A stretch of DNA of 64,000 bases from assembly GCA_004352715.1 (NCBI GenBank), contig SCFE01000062.1:376374-440373 (forward strand), in the 5' to 3' direction. The position numbers and the translations under genes were made by a program. Under the pieces are notes generated by a model that searched no databases, was not told where the DNA came from, and saw nothing but the letters and a program-made list of their open reading frames with translations. This stretch comes from Hofstenia miamia. Its lineage: Eukaryota > Xenacoelomorpha > Acoela. Positions 12,876 to 26,600 of the stretch are shown in pieces; within the stretch, counting starts at the first letter, position 1, and every line of letters begins with the position of its first letter.

Positions 12876-15800
12876 TTATATAATGAAAGCCATGTCTTGC
12901 GAACTTTTGAAGAATTCATCATTTTTCTTTACGGCTAACGATAAGTCCCCAATATTTGCGACTACACTTATATTATGACCGAATGACTTCAGCTTAGCAA
13001 TGAAATCTGAAGGCATAGAATCTAAATTTGTTAAATTTATCATGTATATATATAACTCGAATGTACAGGGTGGCGCAAATGTTACAGGGCAGGTCAATAT
13101 ATATAAAATTTAGCATATAATTAAACACGTTAATCATTCATATGTAAGTATGCAAACTGCCGCACTTCAACTTCCGAACAGCTGCTCGCTCTCCCAATCA
13201 CTGAAAAGCAAACTTTTATATAAAGGTCTAAAGAGATATCAAAGGAGAGCTGGCATTTGTGTAGAGTATACTGAATTCTTGATCACGCAACGAGAGGATA
13301 GTACCTGGTGGGATTAATTCTGGGGATTTGCAGAGCTACTCAAATTCTTAAAAATTCCTATTCCGCTAATTTCTAAAGTACTCATTCAGCTATGCTCGGC
13401 AGGATTGCAACATCTCAGGCAACCTGACACTGATGGATAAATGTGATCTTGAAAACTATATAGCTTTAAGCATATTGCCAACGAAGTTCAACCCCCATAA
13501 CAATCACTACATTTAGACACTAATTATAATTTAAAAGTACCCATGGAATTTCTTCAATAAGTTATTGAAAAAATGCCTAACATTACTGAACTTTGTCTCC
13601 TAACTCTTTTGTCACAATCACTGAATTTATGGCCTGGTTCAATCAAACAAAATAATTTGAGATTTTGAAAGTTATTATGATGGTGTATTCCTTGGCACTG
13701 CAATGGATTCTAAAGGAATTTCGAGGACAGTCCTAAGTGCATATGGTCAAGATTTACTTTGGCTCACTGAGGTTTATTCTAAAAATGATTCACTGGGATC
13801 GTCTCGGGACTATAAAAATAACAAAGGGCAATTAGGGAATCGATAATAAAAAATACAAATCACAAATTAAAAATTATAAAATTTCTGTTTTCAAATGCAA
13901 AATGCTAAAAGTCAGCTTTTCTTTGTTTACGAAATTCAAACAGTTAAATACTCTAACAAATGAGATTTCCCCTGCGATGTTATTTTCAATGGACAAAATT
14001 ACAAGATTTTGAAACTTTTTTATAACATTGTTATTAAGCTATTGTAAACAAGTATTTGGCAGATCATGAACGGGACGGTACAGAAATCCCCCTCCGCTAT
14101 CTTAAAGTGTTGCTTTATGCATGTATAAACATTATCATATGACGGCAAAAACATTTAGTTGGAATTCTTCTTCCAGCGTATGGAAGCGATTGTCCTTAGC
14201 CTCGCTTTGAAATGTGCTTAGAGCGAAAATATTCATCAATTGTACAATCTTTGCAATAAGTTGTACCTAGTTTACAATTTCATCAAAGGAATCTGCAACC
14301 TCATAAATTAGATCACTCAAGTAGAATACTTCTACATCAACCTAGTTTGCAAAAAGTTTAATTTCGTGTATCCTTGGATGAAAGAATCATAAAGCACAAG
14401 GAGAGTATCACAACAAATTCAAAGGTAAAAAAAAACAATTGACTCCACTGAGTTCAAATCTTTGCTTAGCTGCAATATATATTCATCTTCAACAGCATTT
14501 ATTCTATCGTTATTTGAAGATAAGATAATGTGTGACCAATCATTTGTAATCAATTACATGAGAATTTTATTTTTGGCAAAATAATTTGGAACCATTAACA
14601 TGAAGTGTCAGGGAGAATGTGAGAACACAAATTATTTAGTGTACACATTAAAGTAGTTTTTGTCAAATCATGTGCTAGAATAGTCAATGACCCTGCTAAA
14701 CCGGTGGATAATGCTGTTAAAAGTTGCTAGCCGTTTCAGGAAGCCCGGCTTCACTTCTCTACGTCCCTGCGATTTCACATTTCGGAATTAATCAAATTTA
14801 TAGCGGATACGTAGCGAAAAAGGGAGATTACTAAGGGAAATTGTAAAAATTGTTCATTGAAGGAATGTCCAAGCAATTTATAGCACAGTAAAAAGATTTA
14901 AACTTGAAGAATAGCACACGTCTGAATTTTAGTCAGTTTGTCACTATCTCATCTTTCAACTCACCATCATAACTTAAGTGATCAGCGAAGCACAAGAATT
15001 TGTTTCAGGCATACGTATTACAAATTGAAATCAAGAAATCTATAATTAAAAATAAATGTTCAAGCATGTTGATTAGGAAAATACTCTACCTTGAACCTTC
15101 GTCACATATGGCGTTAAATGATTAGAAGCGCGCGGAGTTTGTTCTTCTAGATCAGGTGGAGGAGCAACTTCTAAGTAAACATTAAGAAGGGTCGTCTGCA
15201 CAATTGCAGAAACTGCATCCCACCCGCCATCTGCAGCAACGGCTATCTCTTTATTGCAAAGATTACTTTGGTCAAAAACAAGTGTAGGAGATAGATAATT
15301 TAATGGAGCCTTTCCAGGAGCATTTGTGTTATCGCCAATCTAAAGCATAATGTACAAATAGTATTATACATTGCAAATGCATAACAATGAAAGAATAAAT
15401 AACAAATACTTACAGTAAATGATGTCTTAAAATTATTGTAAAAGAATCCATTGTTTGACAAATCACCAGAGCCGAAAATGCTATTTAGTGAACTAAATAC
15501 AGAAAATAAATTTCAAGAAAGATGTTTCGAAAATACCTTGTGTAAATAGCCACATCACCCATGTCATTCATGGCAATGACCGAACTTCCACTTGTGCCGG
15601 CATGTGCTAAAGTATTCACCGAGCTTCGATCATCTTGAAACGCAACTTTGAAATAATCAGTAGCGCTTGCACGCACATGATTGGGTTTTATTAAATCAGC
15701 TAGTCGTTTAGCAGATTCATCGCTAAAAATGAAAGAATAATACCGATTTAGAATTTATACAGCAAGCAATATTTTGATTTATATTAGCAGGAACACCACA

Positions 15801-18800
15801 AATGTACTGTAAAGCTAAAGGGGAATGACTAATCTTCCTAAACCATATTTGCAATTTATAAAAGTTGATTTTTCAAATGATAATGATTGAAATTATTGTG
15901 TTGCAATTTTTAACTGATATCTTTATCCAGAAAAAATTCCGCAGTTCAGGCAATGAAGAAAAATGGCAGTTTCACCTAAAGTTCTTTTATTTGTAAAACC
16001 CATTTAATTGATTATTGAAGATAACAATGTTATATGGAATCCTAAATGGGCCTTATAGTGACCAATATACTAAAAAATTGCTAAGTTACATTTAATGAAA
16101 ATTAAAACAAATTAAAATGTGTTTATCACATAAATCTACAATTGCCAACATACTTGTCAACAATTAGTGACAAAATAGATTCATTGTATTGCAAACTCTA
16201 GTCTCAATTGAGATTACTCAGCTGTATATGCTGTATAAATGAACGACGAAAGCTTCTTTAAAAAGACAATTTGAAATGCTGTAAACAACGTATCAATGAC
16301 AACGTGTGGTTATCAGTTGAGAAGCTGTAAACCAACCTTTTATACACTCCTTGCTCACATGATACTCTGTTACACGAAACATGTGTTCGATATTGAGGTT
16401 AAACTAATTGTTTTGTAGAAACTAAGGGAATTTGTCATTTAACCTTCTTTGAAATTCCAGAATTTGAATGTTGGACTTTTCATGCCTGATTAACCCATTA
16501 AATCCCAAACAATACCTACATTTAAGTACTTACTTTCTGCAAAAATTGAAAAATTAGTTTCGATTATTAAGTTTTATAACTTATTAGGGGATCACAAATA
16601 AGGTACTTGTGGAGCCCAATGGAAACAGGATCAAATCGTACTGAAGTTTAATAAATAGAAAACAATATGTAGTCTTGCACGGCTCTAATTGGTTAACAAA
16701 CGTTATATTTCTCTTCAATTCTATAATATCACTAACCAGCATGATTAAAAAATGAGTGACATATCTTATAGAGAAAAATCACATAATTGGGAGCAACATT
16801 TATGCACAGTTGTAATAAAAGCATCAAAACAATTCTCTTATAAACTAGAAAAATATATGAAAATCACAAACAATGAAATTGATTTGACGTAATTTAAAAA
16901 AACGAGAATTGTACAAGTACAGTGAAAATAACTGCAGAACTATATGCATACATATTTTACATGTAAGTATTAAATGTAAATTAGACATACGTAAGCATTG
17001 TATTAAGGAGATTGTGTGAATCAACATCTCCGAGATTTGCACCCTGTGCAAAGGCAAATTTCATTCCTTCAATGAGGGTTTGATAGTACTCCACATCACG
17101 ATCATGATAGAGCCGCGCGGAATTTAAAATCTTCATTCCCGTCTGAACGATAGGGCCACCCGAAGGCTGACCAGGAGTAATTACCGTGCGACCTATACAC
17201 AAATACCACACATAATTATAATAAATTACAAACCATTCAGATTCGAAATGATTGGCTCTTCGATTATAGTCTCATAGTTTACTAGATCATTTGAATTTAT
17301 GCCTTTAACCTAAAATAATTTGCCTAAATGGTTAATAAAACAATCCTATGAACAGTAGAACATATAAATGAGGAATACTTGAACATAGTTTTATCAAATC
17401 CTTCCTTTCAATATCTTAGTCTCAAACTAATAACGTGACCTGAATTTAGTTAGCTTGAGTAATATTCAAAAACGGTTTCTGCATAACAATGTGTAAATTG
17501 CATTACATATACATGTTTTAATTCAGATGAAACAATAAGTTGCTGTCAGAAGGGGCCACAAAGAGGGATTATTTTCTAAAAAGTTTCATTTTTAGAATTA
17601 TAAACTAAATGTACATGCATAACATATAGTAGTAAATGTGTGTATGTGTGTATGTATGTGGTGAACTCAGTTAAGAAAACGTAAATGTGTTTAGCATACT
17701 TGTGTCTCCAATTGTGTTTTGTCGGTGTAAAAGCGCAATTCTAAATTTTTTTCTAAATTTTCTGTAATTTTTTATACTCTAATCTCATTGTCTAAATTGT
17801 TGCAAATATTAGAGACTACTCGATGAAAACAAGGATAAGAAATACTGCTGCAAATAAATTTATGTGATCGAGGAAGGGCTATACAACTGGATATATTTGA
17901 GGATAATTTTTTCAGTAATTGAAATAAAAACATCACTTGTACCATGCTTAGTGCGGAAACCCTAAAGCTTAGATGATAAAATATTTTTAGATGCAAGGTG
18001 TTGGTTGATTTGAATATGCAGTAATTTTCAAATAATTTACTAAACGGATGCGTTATTGAAATTAGTCTATAACTTTTCGCAATAAGAGGGATTTCCATTT
18101 TTATACAAAGGTGTTATATCTGACTTTTTCATTATCTCCGAAAATTCGTTTTCAACTATACATTGACTAAATGCAAATAATAGATGGTCCTCAAATATAT
18201 GAAAATTTTCTTAATTATAAGGAAAGGTGAATGAGTCGAATCTAAAGATTTATTAAAGTTTAACTTTCATACAATATTTTTAAAATATTTTAGGGTAGAT
18301 AACCTAAATTGAAACGTCGACTAACAATATGATTGACTAAGTTCTCATAAAGTGATTTTATGAAAATTGAAGTTACCCAATTCTTTAAATGTTTGAGTTT
18401 AATGACGTAGTATCTTTTTTATTAGTAAATTTTTATTATCAATATAAATTTCTGAAATATCACTATTGAGCTCATTCGATTTTCTAACGAAATTGTTTAA
18501 AAACTTGCAATTAATCATGACAATAATAACAATAATAAGAGTCAAAGAAAATTTATTGCGCAATATATGTATACAATAATAGTTATTATTATTATTATTA
18601 TTATAAGAACGCTGGATACAAAAAAATGTTATAATGGCGCTTAATATTTTTGCCTGATTATTATAATGGTGCTATTACTATTATTAAGGTGGTTAGCCCC
18701 TAATTAGATGGTTTTTCAATTAAATGCAGAAATTTGGGCATATTTTCACAAGATCTTGTGTAATATACTTAAAAAGGGACATTTTTGAAAAAAATTTTCA

Positions 18801-20624
18801 GTTATGCTATTTAGCTAATTAGTATGCGTAGCATAATTAATNCACAAGATCTTGTGTAATATACTTAAAAAGGGACATTTTTGAAAAAATTTTTCAGTTA
18901 TGCTATTTAGCTAATTAGTATGCGTAGCATAATTAATGCTAATTTGCATATTATTTAAACAGCGATAACTTGAAAATTATATCTCCCATGTTACCAACCA
19001 AGGTATCATATGAAAGCTCTTGAAAACCTGCATTGGATGAATTAGCTCCTTTAAACCTTCAATGCATAAGAAAAATATTTTCTCACAGAAAGCTTATATG
19101 ATAAATTATAATATGCGTACTTACTAATTAAATACATAACTCTGTAATTATAAATTTTAATCAAAATCTATTTTATTCATCCACTAGAGCAACTCTTTCT
19201 CTACATGTATGTATAATTTCACATCTCTACACAAAACAGTTTGGGAGATATCACTGCAAAAAAATTATAAGTTGGTGAAAAAGTATGTTCAAGTTCAACT
19301 TCTTTTATTTAGACCTTCCCAGACCCATACAATTCGCCTTCTTGTTCCTTTTCTTTGTCTAGAAACTCCTTCTTTATTGCCCTAAGTGTTTGGAGAGAAA
19401 TAAACAGGAAGTAAACAAAGGGGGGCATATTTCTATTATTGAATTGCAGCAAAGCAAACTTTGTGACAAGCAGCTGGACAAAAGGATATTTTTCCGTTGC
19501 TAATGACATTTTATTTATATTTTGCTATATTTTAGCTCTTTTATGCATACATTGTTTTGTTTTTGGAGTGGATTATTAAACTATGATAATCAAAGTATTA
19601 GAAAATGCAAATTTCCAAAAAATAAAATAAATGAAAAAACTATTTTAATGGGGGTTATACACCTTAAGCAAAAACGTTTTGAAAACGACTGATTTTTTTG
19701 TATATACGAAATAGTCTAAGCAATAAGTTACATCCATATTGAATTTTCTGAATACAATCATATCTTGAGTATTTTTAAATAAAAAAACTTTTAGGGAGCA
19801 CGCCCTTGCGAAAACTTAAATCGCTTAGCGAATAATGTTTGGATTGGCTTCAAGCTAGTTTCATAAGTTTCTACATTAAATGTTACATCTAGAACATGGT
19901 TTCCAATGTTTTTTAGAAGTGTTCTAGTCCGATAATTTTCAAGAAATCTTAACATGAATCATTGCAGGCCCTGGATAATGTAGGACCTTTACTTAATTAA
20001 ACAATTACGAAATAGTCGTTGCGTTAAATAAATTCAAGTTTGTTCTAGATATAAAATGTAATATAGAAGACAATAAATGTGGTGCGAAGTCGATCCGAGC
20101 ATTATTAACTGCACAATCAACGTTTTATTTAGGGTGCTTCCCTTAAAAAATTTTTTTATTAGGGCTACGACATTGCGACAATTCTGATTGTGCTGCGAAT
20201 AATGCTCAGATCGACTTTAGAATACTTTTTTTCTCTTCTAAACTTTATTTTACATCTAGAAGGTCCTTTTTAAGTTGCTTTAAGCGAAACCAAGAGCTGA
20301 ATTTTGTTAAGACTGGTTGGGGAAAATTATTACTTCTAGAACCAATCCAAGTATGGGAAAATTGTTCAAATGTGTAGATTGTTGTATGTCATTATCTAGT
20401 TAATCATTTAAAAGTAAGATGTACTAATATTAAGTAAGAAATTACAATAAAATACTAAACGCGCTTATAATAGACCCTCTGTTATATTTAGCGCTATTAT
20501 AATAGTTCAATTTAGTTAGTATTTAGCGCCCTTATAATAGTCCATTTTGCCAAAATTTGGAAGCCCCTATCTTGCTCAAACTTAAGGCACAATTGAAGTA
20601 TTGCATAGCGAAGCTACACCCCAC

Positions 20625-20679
<55 letters not shown>

Positions 20680-23600
20680 TCACTTAGGTGGGTAATGAGG
20701 ACGCTAGAGGCCAATGGAGTTTCACGGAAATAGGTTGAGTTTCTAGAGTGGGAGATGGGAAAGTGGCCGACTGAGATAGACGGACACATGTTGAGGCTTA
20801 GGCGAGGCATATTCCATGGAGACAGCTTAGCACCACTACTGTTTGTAGTTAGCTTAATCCCCATCACAGAAAAGTTAAAGGAGACTGGTATAGGGCATAA
20901 GTTGGAGAAGAATGGTAGAGTGGAGACATTGGAGAATGCATGTAGAGATTCTGGGTTGGAATTTGGATTAGGAAAGTGTGCGACAGTGACAATGACCAGA
21001 GGCAAGTGCGTAGATGGAGATGGTTTGAGGGTGAACATTGGGGATAAGATTGAGGAAGTCAAGGAGGGGTACAAGTACTTAGGTGTTATAGAGAAAGATA
21101 GAACAGATCATAAGGAAATGACGATGAGTTTAAGAAATGAATACAAGAAGAGAGTAAGGAAAGTACTACAGAAGTCAGCATTAGATGGGCACAATAGTAT
21201 AAAGGCAATTAATACATGGGCAATACTAGTGTTAAGATATTCTGCAGGAATAGTTAGGTGGAACAAGAATGAACTGAGGGAATTAGACAGGGAGACAAAG
21301 AAGATACTAACAGCAGAGAGAACATTAAACTTAAATGGAGATGTAGATAGGCTGTACATGGCAAGGCATAAGGGAGGGAAAGGACTGCTAAGTGTAGAGG
21401 AAACTGCAGAAGCACTAGGGCTAAAGGAATATGTAGAAGAGCAACCTAAGGGGTCAATAAGGAGGTCAATAAGGAATTAAGGAAGATAAGAACTGAGAGT
21501 GAAGGAAAGAAGGCATACCAAAGTAAGATGGAATCAGAGAGACAAACAAGGTATAGGCAGAAGGTAATACATGGAGAATACTGGAGGAAATCAACAAGTG
21601 GTTAAAGAAGGCAGGACTAAAAAGAGAAACAGAAGCACTGATAATGGCAGCACAGGAGCAAGCAATAAGAACAAACTGGGTGAAAAAGCAGATAGACAGA
21701 AGAGTAGAAGTAAGTGATAAGTGTAGGCTATGTAAGAAAGGTGGAGACAGTAGATCATCTAATAGCAGGGTGTGAGAAGTTGGCACAGAATTAGTATAAG
21801 TTCAGGCATGATAAGCTGGGAAGAATGGTACACTGGAGTTTGAGCAGGCAGCATGGGTTAGAAGCAGGAGACAGGTGGTNNNNNNNNNNNNNNNNNNNNN
21901 NNNNNNNNNNNNNNNNNNNNNNNNNNNNNNNNNNNNNNNNNNNNNNNNNNNNNNNNNNNNNNNNNNNNNNNNNNNNNNNNNNNNNNNNNNNNNNNNNNNN
22001 NNNNNNNNNNNNNNNNNNNNNNNNNNNNNNNNNNNNNNNNNNNNNNNNNNNNNNNNNNNNNNNNNNNNNNNNNNNNNNNNNNNNNNNNNNNNNNNNNNNN
22101 NNNNNNNNNNNNNNNNNNNNNNNNNNNNNNNNNNNNNNNNNNNNNNNNNNNNNNNNNNNNNNNNNNNNNNNNNNNNNNNNNNNNNNNNNNNNNNNNNNNN
22201 NNNNNNNNNNNNNNNNNNNNNNNNNNNNNNNNNNNNNNNNNNNNNNNNNNNNNNNNNNNNNNNNNNNNNNNNNNNNNNNNNNNNNNNNNNNNNNNNNNNN
22301 NNNNNNNNNNNNNNNNNNNNNNNNNNNNNNNNNNNNNNNNNNNNNNNNNNNNNNNNNNNNNNNNNNNNNNNNNNNNNNNNNNNNNNNNNNNNNNNNNNNN
22401 NNNNNNNNNNNNNNNNNNNNNNNNNNNNNNNNNNNNNNNNNNNNNNNNNNNNNNNNNNNNNNNNNNNNNNNNNNNNNNNNNNNNNNNNNNNNNNNNNNNN
22501 NNNNNNNNNNNNNNNNNNNNNNNNNNNNNNNNNNNNNNNNNNNNNNNNNNNNNNNNNNNNNNNNNNNNNNNNNNNNNNNNNNNNNNNNNNNNNNNNNNNN
22601 NNNNNNNNNNNNNNNNNNNNNNNNNNNNNNNNNNNNNNNNNNNNNNNNNNNNNNNNNNNNNNNNNNNNNNNNNNNNNNNNNNNNNNNNNNNNNNNNNNNN
22701 NNNNNNNNNNNNNNNNNNNNNNNNNNNNNNNNNNNNNNNNNNNNNNNNNNNNNNNNNNNNNNNNNNNNNNNNNNNNNNNNNNNNNNNNNNNNNNNNNNNN
22801 NNNNNNNNNNNNNNNNNNNNNNNNNNNNNNNNNNNNNNNNNNNNNNNNNNNNNNNNNNNNNNNNNNNNNNNNNNNNNNNCACTAGGGCTAAAGGAATATG
22901 TAGAAGAGCAACCTGAGGGGTCCCTACTAGAGGTCACTAAGGAGTTGAAGAAGATAAGAACTGAGAGTGAAGCAAAGACAGCATACCAGAGTAGGATGGA
23001 AATAGAGAGACAAACAAGGTATAGGCAAAAGGCAATGCATGGAGAATACTGGAGGAACACAGAAAAGTGTGATAGAGAAGAGAGCAACAAGTGGTTAAAG
23101 AAGGCAGGACTGAAGAGAGAAACAGAAGCACTAATAATGGCAGCACATGAGCAAGCAATAAGAACAAACTGGGTGAAGAAGCATATAGACAGAAGAGTAG
23201 AAGTAAGTGATAAGTGTAGGCTATGTGAGAAAGAGGCAGAGACAGTAGATCATCCGATAGCAGGGTGTGAGAAGTTGGCGCAAAATGAGTATGTTCAGGC
23301 ATGACAAGGTAGGAAAAATGGTACATTGGAGTTTGAGCAGGCAGCATGGGTTAGAAGCAGGAGACAAGTGTTATGAGCACAAGCCACAGGGCGTCATAGA
23401 AAATGAGAAGGTTAAGATACGGTAGGACTTCAACATCCAGACAAGCAAGGTAATAGAAGCACGGAGACCAGACATAGTAGTGGTAGACAAAAAGAAAAGA
23501 TTAGGAACAGTGATAGACATAGCTGTACCAAAGGACAAGAATGTAGAAAGCAAGGAGAAAGAGGAGATAAGCAAGTACAAGGAGTTGGCAGAGGAAATAG

Positions 23601-26600
23601 AATGGCTGTGGAAGTTAAAGGTTGAAGTAGTCCCGGTAGTCGTAGGAGCACTAGGAGCAGTGAGTAAGAAGCATAAGAGATTCTTGGATGAGTTGGGAGT
23701 ACCAAAGTGAGGAGCAGTAGCACAGAAGGCAGCATTGTTAGGAACAGCTAGAGTCCTGAGGAAAGCTCTCAGACTCCCTGAGAACTGGTGAGTTCCCCGA
23801 GCTTAGAGGGATACCAGCATGAAGCTGTGAGAAGAAATGAAATAATAATAAAATAATAATAGTCCATATCAAGTGAAACTCAATTTACGGGGAAATCAAA
23901 ACTGTTACTGTAACCAAAATTCAATTAAAATCGATCTAGTTGATCACCACTTAACACGCGCACATCCACGTCGGTGCCTCAGAGGCACCGCTTGATTTAT
24001 TATTTTAAATTTTACTTTAAAATAACATTTAAAATGTGTGAACGTTTATGAGAACTTATTTAATACATATTGAAACATATTCATGATAATTATATATAAT
24101 TATATAAAAAAATAAGGAGTCACATGTCAAACACAAAAATAAAATCATGGCAGTTACTATGCACATATTTTAGTTCCAAATACATAACGTCACTCATTGA
24201 GACAGGATTCACACTGGCGTTGAACTTCGCTGTGCTCACCACAAACGGAAAGTCCACAAAGGTTGCACAGCTGTTTACTTCGACGTCGACGAGCTGGAGG
24301 GCATATATGGCAAACTTGCCGGAGATTGTTTGGATGTGGTGCAGGAGGAGGGCGAGGAACTGGATGTCCATACAGAGCGAGACAGTTCTTGACTTCTAGG
24401 GGCAATCGTTGACCAGTAAGAGCTCTTGTTCTTAGGGTAGATGTCACAAGCTCTTTTGCCAAAGATTCGAGGAATAACTTTCTGCCGCCTTGGCGAACAC
24501 CAGGGAAAACATTTGGACGATTATGGCGAAATACAATCCAGGCATTGTAGGCCGCAATATTTAGAATCTGATCAAACACTCGTTTGGTCCATCGCCGTGT
24601 ACACTTTTTTACATCGTATTGCTTAGTACACCACGATAACATATCGACACCTGGTTTACATTTGTTGTATGTTATAATAGATAAAGGTTTACCAGTGTCT
24701 CCGTCAATAGCAGCATCAAGGTGTTCAGATGAGAGGGTAAGAACTGACTTGAAATTTCTCTCGGCGTGTCTAGGAGGAATGTAGGCAGATAATGTGCAAT
24801 TTGGACGGTATAAGGTTCGACTATATCGTTCTGGGTTACCTTCCAAATGTTGACGTCGCATTGATGCAGGGACACACCTCTTATCGTTTCGAAGGGTACA
24901 AAGCACTGATAAGTTCCGTTGAAGACACCAGTCAACTAAGAGATAGTCACCGAAAAATCGATCACATACAACTCCACAACCTTGTGGTAAATCCGCTGAA
25001 GCAACCAACCGCTTCAAAACATTTGTTCCACTATAATACTGGGGTTCTGGTGCTTGACCACGGACATATGGATCTATGCAAAAGACATACTGGTTATCAG
25101 AATCACAAATGAGGTACATTTTTATACCATAACGGTCAGGCTTGGAAGCGTCGTAAATTTTTATAGGGCAATTTCCACGAAATGAAAGAATTTGTTCATC
25201 TACTGTAGCATGAGTACGCGGGGTCCAATGTAATGTACAATTATTAGAAAAAAGTGTGTGTACTTCTCTGACAGCTGCAAAACGATCGTTCTGACGACGT
25301 TGTAGTCTTGTTTCGTAGTCATCGAAACGCAATACACTATGAATAAATTGAAATTTATTGCGAGACATTGTGGCTTTGCATAGCGTGTCACCAAGCTGTT
25401 TATCCCACAGCATATTACACGGTATTCGTTGATTTCGGTCTTTGCCAATTTTGTAGCGGAGTCCAATGTAGGCTAATAGATCCTCACGATCAAAGTTGAT
25501 GTTTGAATAACACGTGTCTGGGTGCGTTTGCTTATAAATAACGCTGGCGTTCAATGTATGCAGATAGACGATGTCAAGAATGTTGGGAGTAAGGAATAAA
25601 CTCCATGTCTCAAGAATAGTATTTGCATTTTGCGCTGCAATTGATTTTGGACCAGCAGGACGGTTGCGTAAATTCCGAATATTTTGCCTAGGGGGTTGAC
25701 CAAGATTAGGAGCATCAATAAACCATTGTGTGCCATCAGGAGCAGTAATTACAGCAGCTTCTACGTCAATATCCTCCACATCACTTTCTTCTCCCGATTG
25801 GTATTCAACTAAATCATCTTCACTAACATCATCGGCGCCTGACCAGTATTCATTACTATCACTGTCAGATAAATCCGTTGTGAATGTATGCAAACTAGAC
25901 TGACAATTATACAATACAAGACATGCTTTATGCTACTATAGTCATTTTATATTGGCCAATGAAATTCACCTGTTACGCTGAGTGTGAAGAGTGGAAAGAC
26001 AGAGGATTGATCGCTCCGCACATATAATTATTGTACTGTGTTGATGCATAAAAGCGTGTATTGAATTACTTACATTCCTACCTAAAAAGAAGGCACCGAC
26101 GTGGATGTCCATGTACTAACAATTTGAGCGGATATGCGTGAGTTAACTACAGATTTATTAAGAAAAAGTGTGGTTTTAAATTTCTCTTCGAAAAAGTCAT
26201 GAAAACACAATTTGATAAGCGGTGGTAATTCGCTAATACTATATTATATATCAAGGACAACTAAAGAAATGGATAGCTGAAACAATACAATAGTGTAAAA
26301 AAGTCTTCAAAAGTTCATAGCATACATGCAATTAATAAATGTTAGTGCAATAAATCATAACTACACTGAAATGGGACACAAAAGTATAAGTGACCACATT
26401 TTCATGACCTTCTTTACCACTGTTTATTGGTCTTACAGTCGATAAAAGCATCCAAAAATGTGTGAACTAGGATTTAAATTTTGCAAACAATACACATCTT
26501 TATTAACTCAGTGTCCCATAATTTTTATGCTTTTTATATTGTACATTATATAACAACTTTAAACACGCTAAAACAGAAATATATTAAGTGTGGAAGAATA

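Larger units (their letters stand above)
9661..12891. repeat. Exact 1,615-bp direct duplication joined by a single N
   Basis: The segment 9661-11275 is repeated at 11277-12891 with a constant offset of 1,616. I saw no differences, and the two copies meet at a single N at 11276. All short frames in the first copy recur at the same offset. The second copy runs into the last codons of the GGT-like gene, and the first copy stops at the same codons. The pattern is that of a scaffold join where two overlapping contigs (or two alleles) were placed end to end, not of a biological tandem duplication. Confidence 0.9.
17310..20624 (-). other. 5' portion of the large sixth intron of the GGT-like gene
   Basis: Non-coding sequence between the exon at 17234-17309 and the LINE copies. 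Apart from the RT relic, microsatellites and inverted repeat listed separately, I see no coding exon. The intron spans 17310-26632 in total and is greatly enlarged relative to its neighbours because of transposon insertions. Confidence 0.6.

Noticed and set aside
20532-21074. Minus-strand frame with a long poly-isoleucine stretch
   Set aside because: Translation of the (TAA)n microsatellite joined to antisense LINE sequence.
21108-23735. Long Ser/Leu-rich minus-strand open frames opposite the R4-like LINEs (also at 44111-47415)
   Set aside because: They are antisense shadows of purine-rich Lys/Glu/Arg coding sequence. The plus-strand frames carry RT, knuckle and endonuclease motifs.
24124-25112. 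Several plus-strand frames of 60-106 codons
   Set aside because: They lie opposite the intact piggyBac transposase and have no motifs of their own.
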